From NCBI RefSeq assembly GCF_003576345.1, contig NZ_QWGB01000005.1:930001-994000 (forward strand): a DNA stretch of 64,000 bases. Direction: 5' to 3'. A program made the translations under genes and the position numbers. The first letter of the stretch is position 1. Every line of letters begins with the position of its first letter. The notes under the pieces are model-generated. The model searched no databases and had not been told where the DNA came from. It was given only the letters and a program-made list of their open reading frames with translations. Of the stretch, positions 1 to 9,462 are shown piece after piece. Source of the DNA: Henriciella barbarensis. Lineage in GTDB: Bacteria; Pseudomonadota; Alphaproteobacteria; Caulobacterales; Hyphomonadaceae.

Positions 1-554
1 CGCTCGATCATCTCCACATAGGCGAGCAGATGATGGCCGAGCGTGACGGGCTGCGCGGTCTGAAGGTGCGTGAAGCCCGGCATGATGGTATCCGCATGCT
101 CAGCCGCGCGGGCGAGAAGAATGCGTTGCAGCGCGCTGAGCGCCCGCACCGCTTCTCCGATTGCACCGCGTGTCCAGAGGCGGAAACCGGTTACAACCTG
201 ATCATTGCGGGAACGGGCCGTGTGCAGGCGTCCGGCAGGTTCGCCAATCAGCTCCTTCAGGCGCGCCTCGATATTCATGTGAATATCTTCAAGCTCCACC
301 CGGTAAGGGAAGGTTCCGGCTCTTACCTCTTCGAGGATCTGATCGAGCCCGTCCTGAATGGCGACATTGTCCTCTTCAGCGATGATGCCGGTCTCTGCCA
401 GCATGTCGGCATGGGCGCGGCTGCCGGCGATGTCCTGCAGCACCATGCGACGGTCGACATCGATTGAGGCGTTGATCGACTGCATGATGTCGGACGGTTG
501 CGCGGCAAAGCGTCCTCCCCACATCTGCTGGCCTTTCGAGGGATTATCTACCAT
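1..554 (-). CDS. argH: Argininosuccinate lyase, N-terminal part (cut by window edge)
   Basis: Cleaves argininosuccinate to arginine and fumarate, the last step of arginine synthesis, in the cytosol. About 184 residues are visible; the 3' end lies outside the window. Translating the minus strand gives the family's N-terminal blocks [15 protein letters not shown] and [10 protein letters not shown], then EDIHMNIE and the TARSRNDQV signature of the ASL/fumarase superfamily. ATG at 554 has AGGA 8 nt upstream; an in-frame ATG at 563 is the alternative. It is divergent from tlpA with 34 nt between starts, so both promoters are compressed into a very short region or overlap the genes. Identity is very secure; only the exact start is open. 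Confidence 0.95.
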   Translation of the reverse strand, partial: MVDNPSKGQQMWGGRFAAQPSDIMQSINASIDVDRRMVLQDIAGSRAHADMLAETGIIAEEDNVAIQDGLDQILEEVRAGTFPYRVELEDIHMNIEARLKELIGEPAGRLHTARSRNDQVVTGFRLWTRGAIGEAVRALSALQRILLARAAEHADTIMPGFTHLQTAQPVTLGHHLLAYVEMIE

Positions 555-588
555 GTCCTGCATCCTGGATACTTAAGAGGGGTTCGGT

Positions 589-1179
589 ATGTCCCGCCTT
601 GTGAGATTCGCTATTCCCGCCCTGGTCCTTGTCGGGCTCGCGGGGGTGTCTTTGACATTGCTTCAGGCAACTTCCAAGGGCGGAAGTAAGGACGAGATCG
701 CTAATCTTGCCACTGGGTCGATTGCCGCACTGGACGTATCAAATCGTGGGGAACCCGTCTCAACCGCCGCGTTCGACGGTCCGGACGGGGAAACAGTGAC
801 CCTGTCCGACTTTGAAGGCCGCAACATTCTGGTCAATTTCTGGGCCACCTGGTGCGGGCCGTGCGAACGTGAGATGCCGTCTCTGGCCGCGCTGCAGACG
901 GCGAGAGGCGATGAGGACTTCCAAGTCGTCGCCATCAGCATCGATGCGGAGGAAGACCGCGATTATGCTCGCAAGCGCCTGCAGGAACTCACCGGCGGCG
1001 TGATAGATTTTTACTTCGTCCCGCCAGAGCGCTGGGACGTTGTCTATGAAAGCGGGGCGCGCGGTTTTCCGACGACAGTCATCTATGACGAAACCGGCGC
1101 GGAAATCGCCCGCCTCGCTGGAGAAGCGGCATGGGATTCCTATGAAGCGATCGCCCTGATCGACGCGATCAAGGATTAG
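589..1179 (+). CDS. tlpA: TlpA-family thiol:disulfide reductase, membrane anchored
   Basis: Periplasm-facing thioredoxin-like protein (196 aa) that reduces disulfides; TlpA homologues act in cytochrome oxidase copper-site maturation or cytochrome c biogenesis. Residues 7-26 form an uncleaved hydrophobic anchor. The thioredoxin-like/AhpC-TSA domain runs from about 55 to 195, with the redox motif WCGPC (Cys89, Cys92) and a cis-proline loop at GFPTT. The start follows AGAGG with good spacing. It is divergent from argH. Its stop codon overlaps the stop of the convergent lipoprotein gene in a shared TTAG (1176-1179). The exact client protein cannot be told from the sequence. Confidence 0.9.
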   Translation: MSRLVRFAIPALVLVGLAGVSLTLLQATSKGGSKDEIANLATGSIAALDVSNRGEPVSTAAFDGPDGETVTLSDFEGRNILVNFWATWCGPCEREMPSLAALQTARGDEDFQVVAISIDAEEDRDYARKRLQELTGGVIDFYFVPPERWDVVYESGARGFPTTVIYDETGAEIARLAGEAAWDSYEAIALIDAIKD

Positions 1180-2243
1180 GCCGGACCTGTCGTCTCGAAG
1201 ATGTAGAGCAGTGTGCGCTGGTTATCGCTGAAATTATCGTCCGACAGGATGAAGATGCGGCGGCGCCCATCCTCCAGCGGCTGAACGGCAATCGCCTCGA
1301 AGTTATCGAGGGTGAGCGGCGCACTCATGAAGGCAAGCGTTCTCGTGTCTCCGCTTTCCTCTTTGACTCGAATGCCAATGGCGTTCTGACGCGTCAGCGG
1401 ATTGTAGGCGCGGTGGAGGCTGTAAAGCTCATCGCCAATCGCGTCGAGGCCAACCAGCGGCGTCCCGTCCGCCTTTACCCACGGCGCAGCCGCGAAAGAT
1501 ACATCGCCGTCCTCGGTCACCACGCCTAGAGGCCCGTCACCCCCTGCCAGCGTTTCGAGCCCCAACAGAAGCTTCCCGTCCTGTAGAGCAAGGCCTTCTG
1601 GGCCCGAATTCTGGCTTATGGACCGGCCAAGCCCGGTCGGACGAGACCCCATGCCCGCCACCTGTACTGCGCGCGCATTGCCGCCGCAGCGCGCAAACGC
1701 AAATGCCTCGACCCTGTGCTCGCGTTCGAAGCTGACAAAAGCGATGCCGTCTTCGACGTGCAGCCCTTCGGCGTCGGCTTCGGACTTACCGGTCAGGATT
1801 TCTCCATCCGCACCGCGCAGATAGGTGAGGGTCGCTTGCCCCTGCAGCGTAAGCGCGGATTGATCGAACGGGATGCGCACAAACGCGCCCGCATCAGACA
1901 CTGCGAGCAGGTCACCGCCCGGCAAGACGTCCAAGCCCGACAACCCGCCAAAAGAGGCGAGCGGCGCCTCTAGCGCCCAGCCCGACACGAATTCGACGCC
2001 GCTCAAGGCGCGGGCAACTGCCTCCGTAGGTCCGAGGCCAACTGGCTCCAACGTCATGACAAAGGACATGGCAAAGCCTTCAGGCTCGCCATCGGTGCAG
2101 GAGCTGTCTACAAAATTGCTATCGGCCGCGTCATAGACCCACGGATCGGCCGGGGGCGAAGTTGGCGCTTCGGACGTGCCAGAACTGCAGCCAGCAACGC
2201 CCAGCGCCAGGAGGCTGGCAGCGATTGAGAGAGTTCGGTTCAT
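1176..2243 (-). CDS. Esterase-like activity of phytase family lipoprotein
   Basis: A 355-aa exported protein. The N-terminus is a lipoprotein signal, hydrophobic MNRTLSIAASLLALGV followed by the lipobox AGC, so it is probably lipid-anchored. The rest reads like the 'esterase-like activity of phytase' domain (a beta-propeller-like fold): repeated short beta-rich segments such as GLSGLDVLPGGDLLAVSD, EGLALQDGKLLLGLE and NFEAIAVQPLEDG. Substrate is unknown; the family name comes from weak similarity rather than proven activity. It ends tail-to-tail with tlpA, sharing a 4-nt stop overlap. cobT begins 21 nt beyond its 5' end region on the same strand, so the two may be co-transcribed. Confidence 0.75.
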   Translation of the reverse strand: MNRTLSIAASLLALGVAGCSSGTSEAPTSPPADPWVYDAADSNFVDSSCTDGEPEGFAMSFVMTLEPVGLGPTEAVARALSGVEFVSGWALEAPLASFGGLSGLDVLPGGDLLAVSDAGAFVRIPFDQSALTLQGQATLTYLRGADGEILTGKSEADAEGLHVEDGIAFVSFEREHRVEAFAFARCGGNARAVQVAGMGSRPTGLGRSISQNSGPEGLALQDGKLLLGLETLAGGDGPLGVVTEDGDVSFAAAPWVKADGTPLVGLDAIGDELYSLHRAYNPLTRQNAIGIRVKEESGDTRTLAFMSAPLTLDNFEAIAVQPLEDGRRRIFILSDDNFSDNQRTLLYIFETTGPA

Positions 2244-2263
2244 CTCTAACGTCCTGCTGGAAA

Positions 2264-4267
2264 TCAGCTCTTGGAAGCCTTGCGAGCAATATCCTGCATT
2301 GATGTCACTTTGACATCACGAGAGCCATAGCGAGGGCCGCCGCGCGCGGTTTCAGATACACCGCTAGTGGCGGTATCTGGCCTTGCGACACTGCGAGGCG
2401 CCTGTACCGCCATCGCCTTCTGGTCTGGCAGATTGTCCTTCTCGTCGAAGAGGCTCGCCAGCTGCTCTGTTATTGCACCGCCAAGCTGTTCGGCGTCCAC
2501 AAGGGTAACCGCCCGCTTATAGTATCGGGTAACATCGTGCCCGATACCGATCGCGATCAGCTCAACCGGGCTGCGGTTCTCGATTTCTGCGATGACCTGG
2601 CGCAAGTGACGCTCCAGATAATTGCCAACGTTGACGCTCAGCGTTGAATCATCAACCGGCGCGCCATCAGAAATCACCATCATAATCTTGCGCTGCTCTG
2701 ACCGACCGAGAATACGGTCATGCGCCCAGAGAAGCGCCTCGCCGTCGATATTCTCTTTCAGCAGGCCTTCGCGCATCATCAGGCCAAGATTCTTGCGCGC
2801 GCGGCGCCATGGGGCGTCTGCAGACTTGTAGATGATGTGGCGCAGATCATTGAGGCGGCCCGGGCCCGCAGGCTTGTTCGCCTTCACCCAGTCCTCGCGT
2901 GCAAGACCACCCTTCCAGGCCTTGGTCGTGAAACCGAGAATCTCGACCTTCACACCGCAGCGCTCCAGCGTGCGCGCGAGAATGTCGGCGCAGAGCGCAG
3001 CAATCATGATCGGGCGGCCACGCATGGAGCCTGAATTATCAAGCAGGAGCGTGACGACCGTGTCGCGGAATTCAGAGTCGTCTTCCTGCTTGAAGGAAAG
3101 CGGCGCTGTCGGGTCAGTAATTACACGTGTGAGACGGGCGGTATCCAGAACACCTTCTTCAAGATCGAAGGACCAGGACCGGTTCTGCTGTGCCATCAGG
3201 CGGCGCTGAAGCCGGTTCGCCAGTTTCGATACCGCGCCCTGCAGAGACTGGAGCTGGTGATCTAGATAGGCGCGAAGCCGCGTCAGCTCTTCCGGATCGC
3301 AAAGGTCCGCCGCCTTGGCAATCTCATCATGAGCGGTGGTGAAGACGCGGTAGGAAAAGTCCTGTTTGTCGTCGCCATCACGGAAGTTCGGACGAAGAGG
3401 CTTGGAACCGTCATCGCTCTCTTCGTAGTCGTCCTCACCCTCCGCTTCAGCGTCAGCATCGACAGAAACATTGGTTTCTTCGCCTTCGACATCGTCGCTT
3501 TCGCCAGCTTCCATCTCCTCCGTAGAGGAGCCTTCTGTTTCATCGCCCTGCTCGGAATCGTCGCTGGAGGTTTCCTGTTGCTCGGACTGCTCCTCGCTTT
3601 CGGTCTCGCTCTCGTCTTCCTGATCGTCGCCAGCCTCATCGCCCTCTGTCAGGTCCTTGATGAGGCGCTGGACGGTCTTGGCGAAAGCGCGCTGGTCGTT
3701 GAGTTGCGTCAGCAGTTCGTCCAACGCATTGCCGCCGCGTTCAGTGACCTCGTCGCGCCAGATGGATGCGATACCTTCTGCTTCCGCAGGCAATTTGCGG
3801 CCGGTCAGCTTTTCGCGCAGCAGGAACTCGATCGCCGGCGCAATTGGCGCTTCCGTGCGGTCCTGCATACGGCTGTAGCCTGCCTTCTCGCAGCGCGCGG
3901 AAAGGGCGGCGTCAAGATTGTCGGCGGTGCCATCCATCGCGTTGGCACCAATTGACTCGATGCGGGCGCGCTCTGCAGCCTCGTAGACCTGACGGGCCAT
4001 CTCGCCGCTTGGACGTTCTGCCAGGTGTGCAGTTGCGTCATGGTGGGCCATACGCAGCGATAGCGCGTCAGCTTCGCCGCGAGCACGAGCCGCCTGCTCT
4101 TTCGAGAGCTCGCGCGGCGGAGCCTGCAGGACAAGCCGGTTCTCTTCAGCCCGGCCCGCCTCAGAGACAAAACTCGTCTCCACATCGCGCGTCTGGCTCA
4201 TGGCCTTCGCCGTCGCGGCAAGGGCCTGCTTGAAGAGTTCGTAGGGCGTATCGTCCTGTTTAGACAT
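2264..4267 (-). CDS. cobT: Cobaltochelatase subunit CobT
   Basis: Regulatory subunit of aerobic cobaltochelatase, which with CobS (AAA+ ATPase) drives CobN to insert cobalt into hydrogenobyrinate a,c-diamide during cobalamin synthesis. The 667-aa protein has an N-terminal helical part, a long run of Asp/Glu/Ser in the middle (roughly residues 210-295), and a C-terminal von Willebrand A domain with the MIDAS motif [11 protein letters not shown] at 4267 follows GAGG; an upstream in-frame GTG at 4276 is possible but less likely. cobS lies immediately upstream on the same strand (71-nt gap). No cobN is present in the window. The hydrophobic reverse-frame reading opposite the acidic tract is an artefact. 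Confidence 0.93.
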   Translation of the reverse strand: MSKQDDTPYELFKQALAATAKAMSQTRDVETSFVSEAGRAEENRLVLQAPPRELSKEQAARARGEADALSLRMAHHDATAHLAERPSGEMARQVYEAAERARIESIGANAMDGTADNLDAALSARCEKAGYSRMQDRTEAPIAPAIEFLLREKLTGRKLPAEAEGIASIWRDEVTERGGNALDELLTQLNDQRAFAKTVQRLIKDLTEGDEAGDDQEDESETESEEQSEQQETSSDDSEQGDETEGSSTEEMEAGESDDVEGEETNVSVDADAEAEGEDDYEESDDGSKPLRPNFRDGDDKQDFSYRVFTTAHDEIAKAADLCDPEELTRLRAYLDHQLQSLQGAVSKLANRLQRRLMAQQNRSWSFDLEEGVLDTARLTRVITDPTAPLSFKQEDDSEFRDTVVTLLLDNSGSMRGRPIMIAALCADILARTLERCGVKVEILGFTTKAWKGGLAREDWVKANKPAGPGRLNDLRHIIYKSADAPWRRARKNLGLMMREGLLKENIDGEALLWAHDRILGRSEQRKIMMVISDGAPVDDSTLSVNVGNYLERHLRQVIAEIENRSPVELIAIGIGHDVTRYYKRAVTLVDAEQLGGAITEQLASLFDEKDNLPDQKAMAVQAPRSVARPDTATSGVSETARGGPRYGSRDVKVTSMQDIARKASKS

Positions 4268-4338
4268 GGTCCTCACTTAGCGCCCGCTATCGCAGTTGCG
4301 AAGGGTTTTGCATGCAGGCGGCAGCCTGCCGCTCAAAT

Positions 4339-5322
4339 TCAGGCGACGCGTACCATAAGCGCGCTTTCCGGCAGGTCTTCACCGAAACAGCGCTGATACA
4401 TCTCTGCCACGAGCGGGCGTTCGAGTTCGTCGCACTTGTTGAGGAAGGTCATCCGGAAGGAATGGCCAAGATCGCCAAAGATCCGGTAGTTCTCTGCCCA
4501 TGTGATCACGGTACGCGGGCTCATAACGGTGGAGATATCGCCGTTCATGAAAGCGTTCCGGGTCAGGTCCGCCAGGCGAACCATCTTTGACAGAAGCTCC
4601 TTGTCGAGATCTGTCGCCTTGGTCGAGATGATCTCCACTTCAGCATCATGCTCAAGATAGTTGAGCGTGGTGACGATGCTCCAGCGGTCCATCTGGCCCT
4701 GGTTGAGCTGCTGGGTGCCGTGGTAGAGGCCGGTCGTATCGCCGAGACCGACAGTGTTCGTTGTCGCAAACAGACGGAAGTAGGGGTTTGGCGAGATGAC
4801 GCGGTTCTGGTCAAGCAGCGTGAGGCGGCCGGAGGCTTCCAGAACGCGCTGGATCACGAACATCACGTCCGGACGGCCGGCATCGTATTCGTCAAAGGTG
4901 ATCGCGACCGGGCGTTGCAGCGCCCAAGGCAGGATACCTTCGCGGAATTCAGTGACCTGAACGCCTTCTTTCAGCACGATTGCATCCTTGCCGACCATGT
5001 CGATCCGGCTGACATGGCTGTCGAGGTTGATGCGGATCATCGGCCAGTTGAGGCGGGCCGCAACCTGCTCGATATGGGTCGACTTGCCGGTGCCGTGATA
5101 GCCCTGCACCATGACGCGGCGATTGTGCTCGAAGCCCGCCAGGATCGCCAGCGTCGTCTGAGGATCGAACCGGTAGGATTCGTCAATCTCCGGCACGTAT
5201 TCGGTCTTCGTTTCGAAGCCGTGCACGACCATGTCGGTGTCGATGCCGAAAACATCACGGACCTTGATCTCTACGGTCGGCTCAAGCTCGGTCAGAACAT
5301 CGGTATCGCTGGTCAGGCTCAT
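4339..5322 (-). CDS. cobS: Cobaltochelatase subunit CobS (AAA+ ATPase)
   Basis: AAA+ motor of the aerobic cobaltochelatase; forms a ring with CobT and uses ATP to power CobN. The 327-aa protein shows Walker A in GYHGTGKST, Walker B in [12 protein letters not shown], sensor region [14 protein letters not shown], and a C-terminal helical lid. Length matches the family. Start ATG at 5322 has GAGGA about 11 nt upstream. It precedes cobT on the same strand, the usual cobST order. CobST-like ATPase/VWA pairs can serve other chelatases, but similarity to the cobalt enzyme is clear throughout. Confidence 0.95.
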   Translation of the reverse strand: MSLTSDTDVLTELEPTVEIKVRDVFGIDTDMVVHGFETKTEYVPEIDESYRFDPQTTLAILAGFEHNRRVMVQGYHGTGKSTHIEQVAARLNWPMIRINLDSHVSRIDMVGKDAIVLKEGVQVTEFREGILPWALQRPVAITFDEYDAGRPDVMFVIQRVLEASGRLTLLDQNRVISPNPYFRLFATTNTVGLGDTTGLYHGTQQLNQGQMDRWSIVTTLNYLEHDAEVEIISTKATDLDKELLSKMVRLADLTRNAFMNGDISTVMSPRTVITWAENYRIFGDLGHSFRMTFLNKCDELERPLVAEMYQRCFGEDLPESALMVRVA

Positions 5323-5412
5323 GAATTTATCGTCCTCGAAATTGTCTCGCGGGTCTCAAGATGGGGTTCTAACACGCGAATGAAATGCGACTAGTGCGAC
5401 GTGAGGTAAAGG

Positions 5413-7101
5413 TCACTCCGCCGCAGACCAGACGATTTCACCGTTCAAAACTGTCATCACTGCATTTGCTTCCAGAATTTCGGCTTCCGGAACGCTCATG
5501 AGGTCGCGGTCGAAGACGGAAAAGTCAGCAATCTTGCCAGGCTCAATCGTGCCGAGATCGTCTTCCATGAAGGCGGCATAGGCCGCCGCCGAGGTGAAAA
5601 GCGCCAGGGCGTCCTGTCGGGAAAGCGCTTGCTCAGGATGCCAGCCAGTGCCGGAATTGCCATCAAGATCCTTTCGCGCGACTGCAGCATAAAACTCGAT
5701 CAGCGGCGAGCCAACCTCAACCGGCGCGTCCGATCCGCCTGCGATGACCGCGCCTGCATCAAGAAGGTCCTGCCAGGCATAAGCGCCTTCGAGACGGTCG
5801 GCCCCAAGCCGGGCAGGGGCGAATTTGAGATCACCGATGGCATGTGATGGCTGCATTGACGCAATGAGGCCGAGCCCCGGAATGCGCGCAATGTCGTCCG
5901 GGTGGACAATCTGCGTGTGCTCAATGCGCCAGCGAAGGTCGCCGTCCAGAGCAAGCTCTTCGTACACGTCCAGAATGCGCCGGTTCGCGAGATCGCCAAT
6001 CGCATGGATCGCCAGCTGCACGTCGCCCCCTTCTGCGCGTCTCATCAGGACTTCCAGCCCCTCAGGATCAAGCAGCGAAAGCCCGCTCGTGTCGGGGCGG
6101 TCCGAATAGGGTTCGATAAGGAGCGCGCCGCGAGAACCAAGCGCACCATCCATGTAGAGCTTCACGGCCCGGTTGGTGATCGTATCGGTCTCAAATGCGT
6201 GCGCCTCGGCAATCTCGAAGCCATCCTCCGAGAAAGCATTATAGATCCGCACGGGCAGCTCGCCGCGCTCATCCAGGCCTGCCATGACCTCTGCATGCGC
6301 AGGCGGCACGCTCATATTGTGCAGGCCCGTCCAGCCACGCTCCGCATACACATTAGCACCTTCAGCATAAGCCCGGCGCACATCTTCCTCTGTCGGTGCC
6401 GCGACCAGACCCCAGACCGGTGTCATGGCGTTATCAATCAGGATGCCCGTCGCCTTGCCATCCGCATCGCGCTCAATCTTGCCGCCTTCGACATCAGGCG
6501 TGTCGTAGTCGATGCCGGCCGCGCGGAGCGCCGCCGAGCTGGCGACGAGTGCATGACCGTCGGCGCGGCCCAGAATGACAATACGGTCGCCGACCACAGC
6601 GTCGAGGTCGGCAGCCGTCGGCATACGCCCTTCCGGCCAGCCGGTTTCAATCCAGCCACGCCCGACGATGATCGCGTCATCGCTCAACCCTTCAGCTTCT
6701 GCCTCGATGCGCGTTACCAGTTCATCGACGGAGGCTGTGCCTGCAAGATCCAGTGACAGTTCTCTCTGGCCAATCCCGATCAGGTGGGCATGAGAGTCCG
6801 TAAAGCCCGGATACATGAATTGGTTATTCAGCCAGACAAACTCTGCGTTTTCGGTATCGACCTCTGCGTCGAGGTTGTCGACCGAGCCTGTCCAGACGAT
6901 GCGGCCATCGCTATCGACGGCCACCGTGTCCACCGTCTCACTGACAATACCGGTATAGATCGTGCCGCTTGAGAAAATCCGCGCCGCGCTTGGGCGGTTC
7001 GCTTCGGTCGGTTCAGGCGCTTCGGCAGCTGGTGTCGTTGGTGAAGGCTGCGCGCAGGCGGCGAGCAGAAGGGCGGACAGGATAGCGGCGGGTCGCAGCA
7101 T
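5413..7101 (-). CDS. Amidohydrolase family 3 lipoprotein (YtcJ-like)
   Basis: Metal-dependent amidohydrolase (562 aa) of the YtcJ/LAF3 type, exported. ATG at 7101 has AGGAGT at good spacing and gives a lipoprotein signal (MLRPAAILSALLLAAC); the longer reading frame to 7149 lacks both features. The metal-binding His-x-His is in FTDSHAHLIG; further metal or active-site blocks are AIHAIGD, RIEHTQI and GGSDAPVE. The C-terminal beta-sandwich carries GTIEPGKIADFSVFD. The substrate is unknown; members hydrolyse N-formyl or amide bonds. It is followed on the left by cobS and preceded by rpmB, from which a terminator separates it. Confidence 0.85.
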   Translation of the reverse strand: MLRPAAILSALLLAACAQPSPTTPAAEAPEPTEANRPSAARIFSSGTIYTGIVSETVDTVAVDSDGRIVWTGSVDNLDAEVDTENAEFVWLNNQFMYPGFTDSHAHLIGIGQRELSLDLAGTASVDELVTRIEAEAEGLSDDAIIVGRGWIETGWPEGRMPTAADLDAVVGDRIVILGRADGHALVASSAALRAAGIDYDTPDVEGGKIERDADGKATGILIDNAMTPVWGLVAAPTEEDVRRAYAEGANVYAERGWTGLHNMSVPPAHAEVMAGLDERGELPVRIYNAFSEDGFEIAEAHAFETDTITNRAVKLYMDGALGSRGALLIEPYSDRPDTSGLSLLDPEGLEVLMRRAEGGDVQLAIHAIGDLANRRILDVYEELALDGDLRWRIEHTQIVHPDDIARIPGLGLIASMQPSHAIGDLKFAPARLGADRLEGAYAWQDLLDAGAVIAGGSDAPVEVGSPLIEFYAAVARKDLDGNSGTGWHPEQALSRQDALALFTSAAAYAAFMEDDLGTIEPGKIADFSVFDRDLMSVPEAEILEANAVMTVLNGEIVWSAAE

Positions 7102-7161
7102 GGACGGACTCCTCAGACAGGTTTGTCTCTGGCTGGCCCATATGTGCAATCAACGCAAACA

Positions 7162-7189
7162 AAAACGCGCCCCGAATGGAGCGCGTTTT
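7162..7189 (-). terminator. Rho-independent terminator after rpmB
   Basis: On the minus strand a 12-bp stem (with one U.G pair) and a 4-nt loop is followed by five T, reading AAAACGCGCTCC / loop / GGGGCGCGTTTT. It sits 27 nt past the rpmB stop and 61 nt before the amidohydrolase start, so it should end the rpmB transcript. Confidence 0.8.
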
Positions 7190-7215
7190 CTTGTTCTTTG
7201 AAAGATCAGGTGACC

Positions 7216-7509
7216 TTAGGCGCTTGCTTCAGCAGCCTGCTTTTCGATGTCGCGCTTGATCTTGAGGGCTTTCGGGGAAAGCGTGTCGTCTTTCGACTTC
7301 GCAAGGTAGCCATCAAGGCCGCCATGCTTGTCGACGGTGCGCAGCGTCTTCGCCGCGATGCGCAGGGAGACGTCCCGGCCCAGAGTTTCGGACCGCAGGG
7401 TCACGTTCACCAGGTTCGGAAGGAACCGGCGCTTGGTCTTAACATTCGAGTGGCTCACTTTGTGGCCGACGATCGGCTTGACGCCTGAAAGTTCGCATTG
7501 GCGTGCCAT
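7216..7509 (-). CDS. rpmB: 50S ribosomal protein L28
   Basis: Large-subunit ribosomal protein (97 aa). It begins MARQCELSG and contains [18 protein letters not shown], the L28 signature, then the beta-rich [22 protein letters not shown] region; the lysine-rich C-terminus is typical of alphaproteobacteria. It lacks the two CxxC pairs of zinc-binding L28, so it is the zinc-independent form. The ATG at 7509 was chosen over longer readings because the protein family begins exactly there. Monocistronic: a terminator follows at 7162-7189 and the upstream neighbour is divergent. Confidence 0.97.
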   Translation of the reverse strand: MARQCELSGVKPIVGHKVSHSNVKTKRRFLPNLVNVTLRSETLGRDVSLRIAAKTLRTVDKHGGLDGYLAKSKDDTLSPKALKIKRDIEKQAAEASA

Positions 7510-7717
7510 GGTGCGCTCGCTTAATAGTGTTAGATTAAATCCGAAGCGGCGCTCATACGCGCCAGCCACGCAAACGTCAACCGTTCCGATCAGCCGGTTA
7601 CACACGGCCAAATTGAGGTATTATCGCGGCGAAGTCAGGTTGACCCTGTTCAGCTGCCATTCTGTTATGCACATATATATGATGAGCGCCAACGCCTCGA
7701 ACCAAGGACTTTCCCAC

Positions 7718-8593
7718 ATGAAAAAGCTGATCGCCGCCACGAGCCTTGTAGCGCTTGCGACCGCAGGTCTGTCTTCCGCGCAGTCGACTTCGGCCGCAGC
7801 CACGGTGTCTCCTCTCGGCGAGGTGCGCGCCGGAGAGCCAATGCGCCTCGTCTATGAAGTGAAGGCAACCGCCTGGGCGTTGTTCATCCCGATCACGGGC
7901 CGGGCCAATTTCCGCATGGATCTCCAGCCAGATACCTATTCGATCAATGGGGTCGTAAAGACGACCGGTCTAGCTGACATCCTGGTCAATTATGACATGC
8001 GCCTTGCCGCCAGTGGCTATGTGCGCGACGATCGCCTTGAGCCTTACGCCTATGTCTCCCAGAACCGGGACGGCAAGAAAAACCGCCGCGTCGAGATGAC
8101 TTATGGCGCATCCGATGTGGCGATGACGGCGAAGCCTGCTTTCGGCAACCTCGGTGAGCCGCCAGCCACGCCAGCGCAGAAGCTGGAAGCAGCTGACCCA
8201 CTGACGGCCTTTCTCGGCCACGCCTTCACGCCGCGTCCGGCCGACGGTAATCCATGCGGCGGTCCGATGAAGATCTTCGATGGCCGCCAGCTGACCCATC
8301 TCCACTTCGAGAATGCCGGCCTCAAACAGGTAAAAACCGACGCTTATCGCGGCGAGGCCTATGAGTGCCATGTTTCGATGGACAAGATCGCTGGCTATGA
8401 TGCCGACGAGATCAATGCGAAGGAGACCCTGACCGGCATCGACGGCCCGCTGCGCATGTGGATGGCCCCGATGGACAATGGCACCTACATGCCGGTGAAA
8501 ATCCAGGCGGATACAGATGCTATCGGGTCGGTGACCCTGCAAGTGTCGAAGCTTCGCTATGAGCCGATCCCAGAGCCATCCAATGAAGGTTAG
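7718..8593 (+). CDS. DUF3108 domain-containing secreted protein
   Basis: A 291-aa exported protein of unknown function. The ATG at 7718 follows AAGGA at 9 nt and opens a Sec signal peptide (MKKLIAATSLVALATAGLSSAQS, cleavage probably after SAQ or at SAA). The mature part has the alternating beta pattern of DUF3108: RLVYEVKATAWALFIPITGRANFRMDLQPDTYSINGVVKT, then LEPYAYVSQNRDGKKNRRVEMTY and a C-terminal IQADTDAIGSVTLQVSKLRYEP. Members are periplasmic and probably bind lipid or another hydrophobic ligand, but no activity is established. It is divergent from rpmB across a 208-nt gap with an AT-rich stretch near 7665-7682 that may hold its promoter. Confidence 0.8.
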   Translation: MKKLIAATSLVALATAGLSSAQSTSAAATVSPLGEVRAGEPMRLVYEVKATAWALFIPITGRANFRMDLQPDTYSINGVVKTTGLADILVNYDMRLAASGYVRDDRLEPYAYVSQNRDGKKNRRVEMTYGASDVAMTAKPAFGNLGEPPATPAQKLEAADPLTAFLGHAFTPRPADGNPCGGPMKIFDGRQLTHLHFENAGLKQVKTDAYRGEAYECHVSMDKIAGYDADEINAKETLTGIDGPLRMWMAPMDNGTYMPVKIQADTDAIGSVTLQVSKLRYEPIPEPSNEG

Positions 8594-8640
8594 CCAGTCA
8601 CCGCGTTGACCGGTCAGAACCACGCGGCTAAGGCGAGCGG

Positions 8641-9453
8641 ATGCCAGCGCAGCCACTCAAAATCACCACCTGGAACATCAACTCGATCCGCTTGCGGGCA
8701 CCGAATGTACAGGCTTTCCTGAAAGAGGAAGCCTCTGACGTTCTCTGCCTGCAGGAGATCAAGTGCCAGACCGACCAGTTCCCGCAGAAAGCCTTCCGCG
8801 AGATAGGCTATGATCATTTTCAGGTCTTCGGCCAGTCAGGCGGCCATCACGGCGTCGCGATTGTTTCGCGTGACCCGATTGAACCGGTCGAGGCGCATCC
8901 ACTTTGCCGCGAGGGCCATGCCCGCGTGCAAACCGCCAGCATAAAGGGCGCGCTGATCCACAATATCTATCTGCCAGCAGGCGGCGATGAGCCAGACCCG
9001 GTCAAGAATGACAAGTTCGCGCACAAGCTGGACTTTCTCAAATGCATGGCTCGAGACTTCGCGGCTTCGGCGCAGGCCCCCGAGCCTCACATTCTTGTTG
9101 GTGATCTCAATGTCGCGCCACACGAGAATGATGTCTGGTCGCACAAGCAGCTTCTGAAGATCGTCTCGCACACACCCGTTGAGACAGAGGCGCTTGAGAA
9201 GGCCCGCCAGGCAGGCGGCTTTACGGATATTGCGCGAGCCCGCCACGGCGATGGGCAAAAACTTTACACCTGGTGGTCTTACCGGGCGAAGGACTGGGCG
9301 GCCTCAAACCGCGGCCGGCGTCTTGATCACATCTGGGGAAACGACGCGGCCATGGCCGGGGCAGAACTGGAAACCTACCGTATCCATCTTGGTTGGCGCG
9401 GTGGCTGGAAACCGTCGGATCACGCGCCTGTCAGCACGACATTCCATGTCTAG
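8641..9453 (+). CDS. xthA: Exodeoxyribonuclease III
   Basis: AP endonuclease and 3'-5' exonuclease of base-excision repair (270 aa, cytosol). Motifs of the ExoIII/APE family are all present: TTWNINSIR at the start, CLQEIKCQ (catalytic Glu), GDLNVAP, RRLDHIWG and the final PSDHAPV (catalytic Asp-His). It lies 47 nt after the DUF3108 gene on the same strand. It converges on the CenR-like regulator gene with 9 nt between stop codons; both stops sit inside an inverted repeat (CTAGGC/GCCTAG, 9450-9466). Confidence 0.96.
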   Translation: MPAQPLKITTWNINSIRLRAPNVQAFLKEEASDVLCLQEIKCQTDQFPQKAFREIGYDHFQVFGQSGGHHGVAIVSRDPIEPVEAHPLCREGHARVQTASIKGALIHNIYLPAGGDEPDPVKNDKFAHKLDFLKCMARDFAASAQAPEPHILVGDLNVAPHENDVWSHKQLLKIVSHTPVETEALEKARQAGGFTDIARARHGDGQKLYTWWSYRAKDWAASNRGRRLDHIWGNDAAMAGAELETYRIHLGWRGGWKPSDHAPVSTTFHV

Positions 9454-9462
9454 GCTCCGCGC

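Noticed and set aside
3329-3955. 208-codon hydrophobic plus-strand frame opposite cobT
   Set aside because: Antisense of the Asp/Glu-rich CobT tract gives Leu/Val/Phe codons; no start signal or homology visible.
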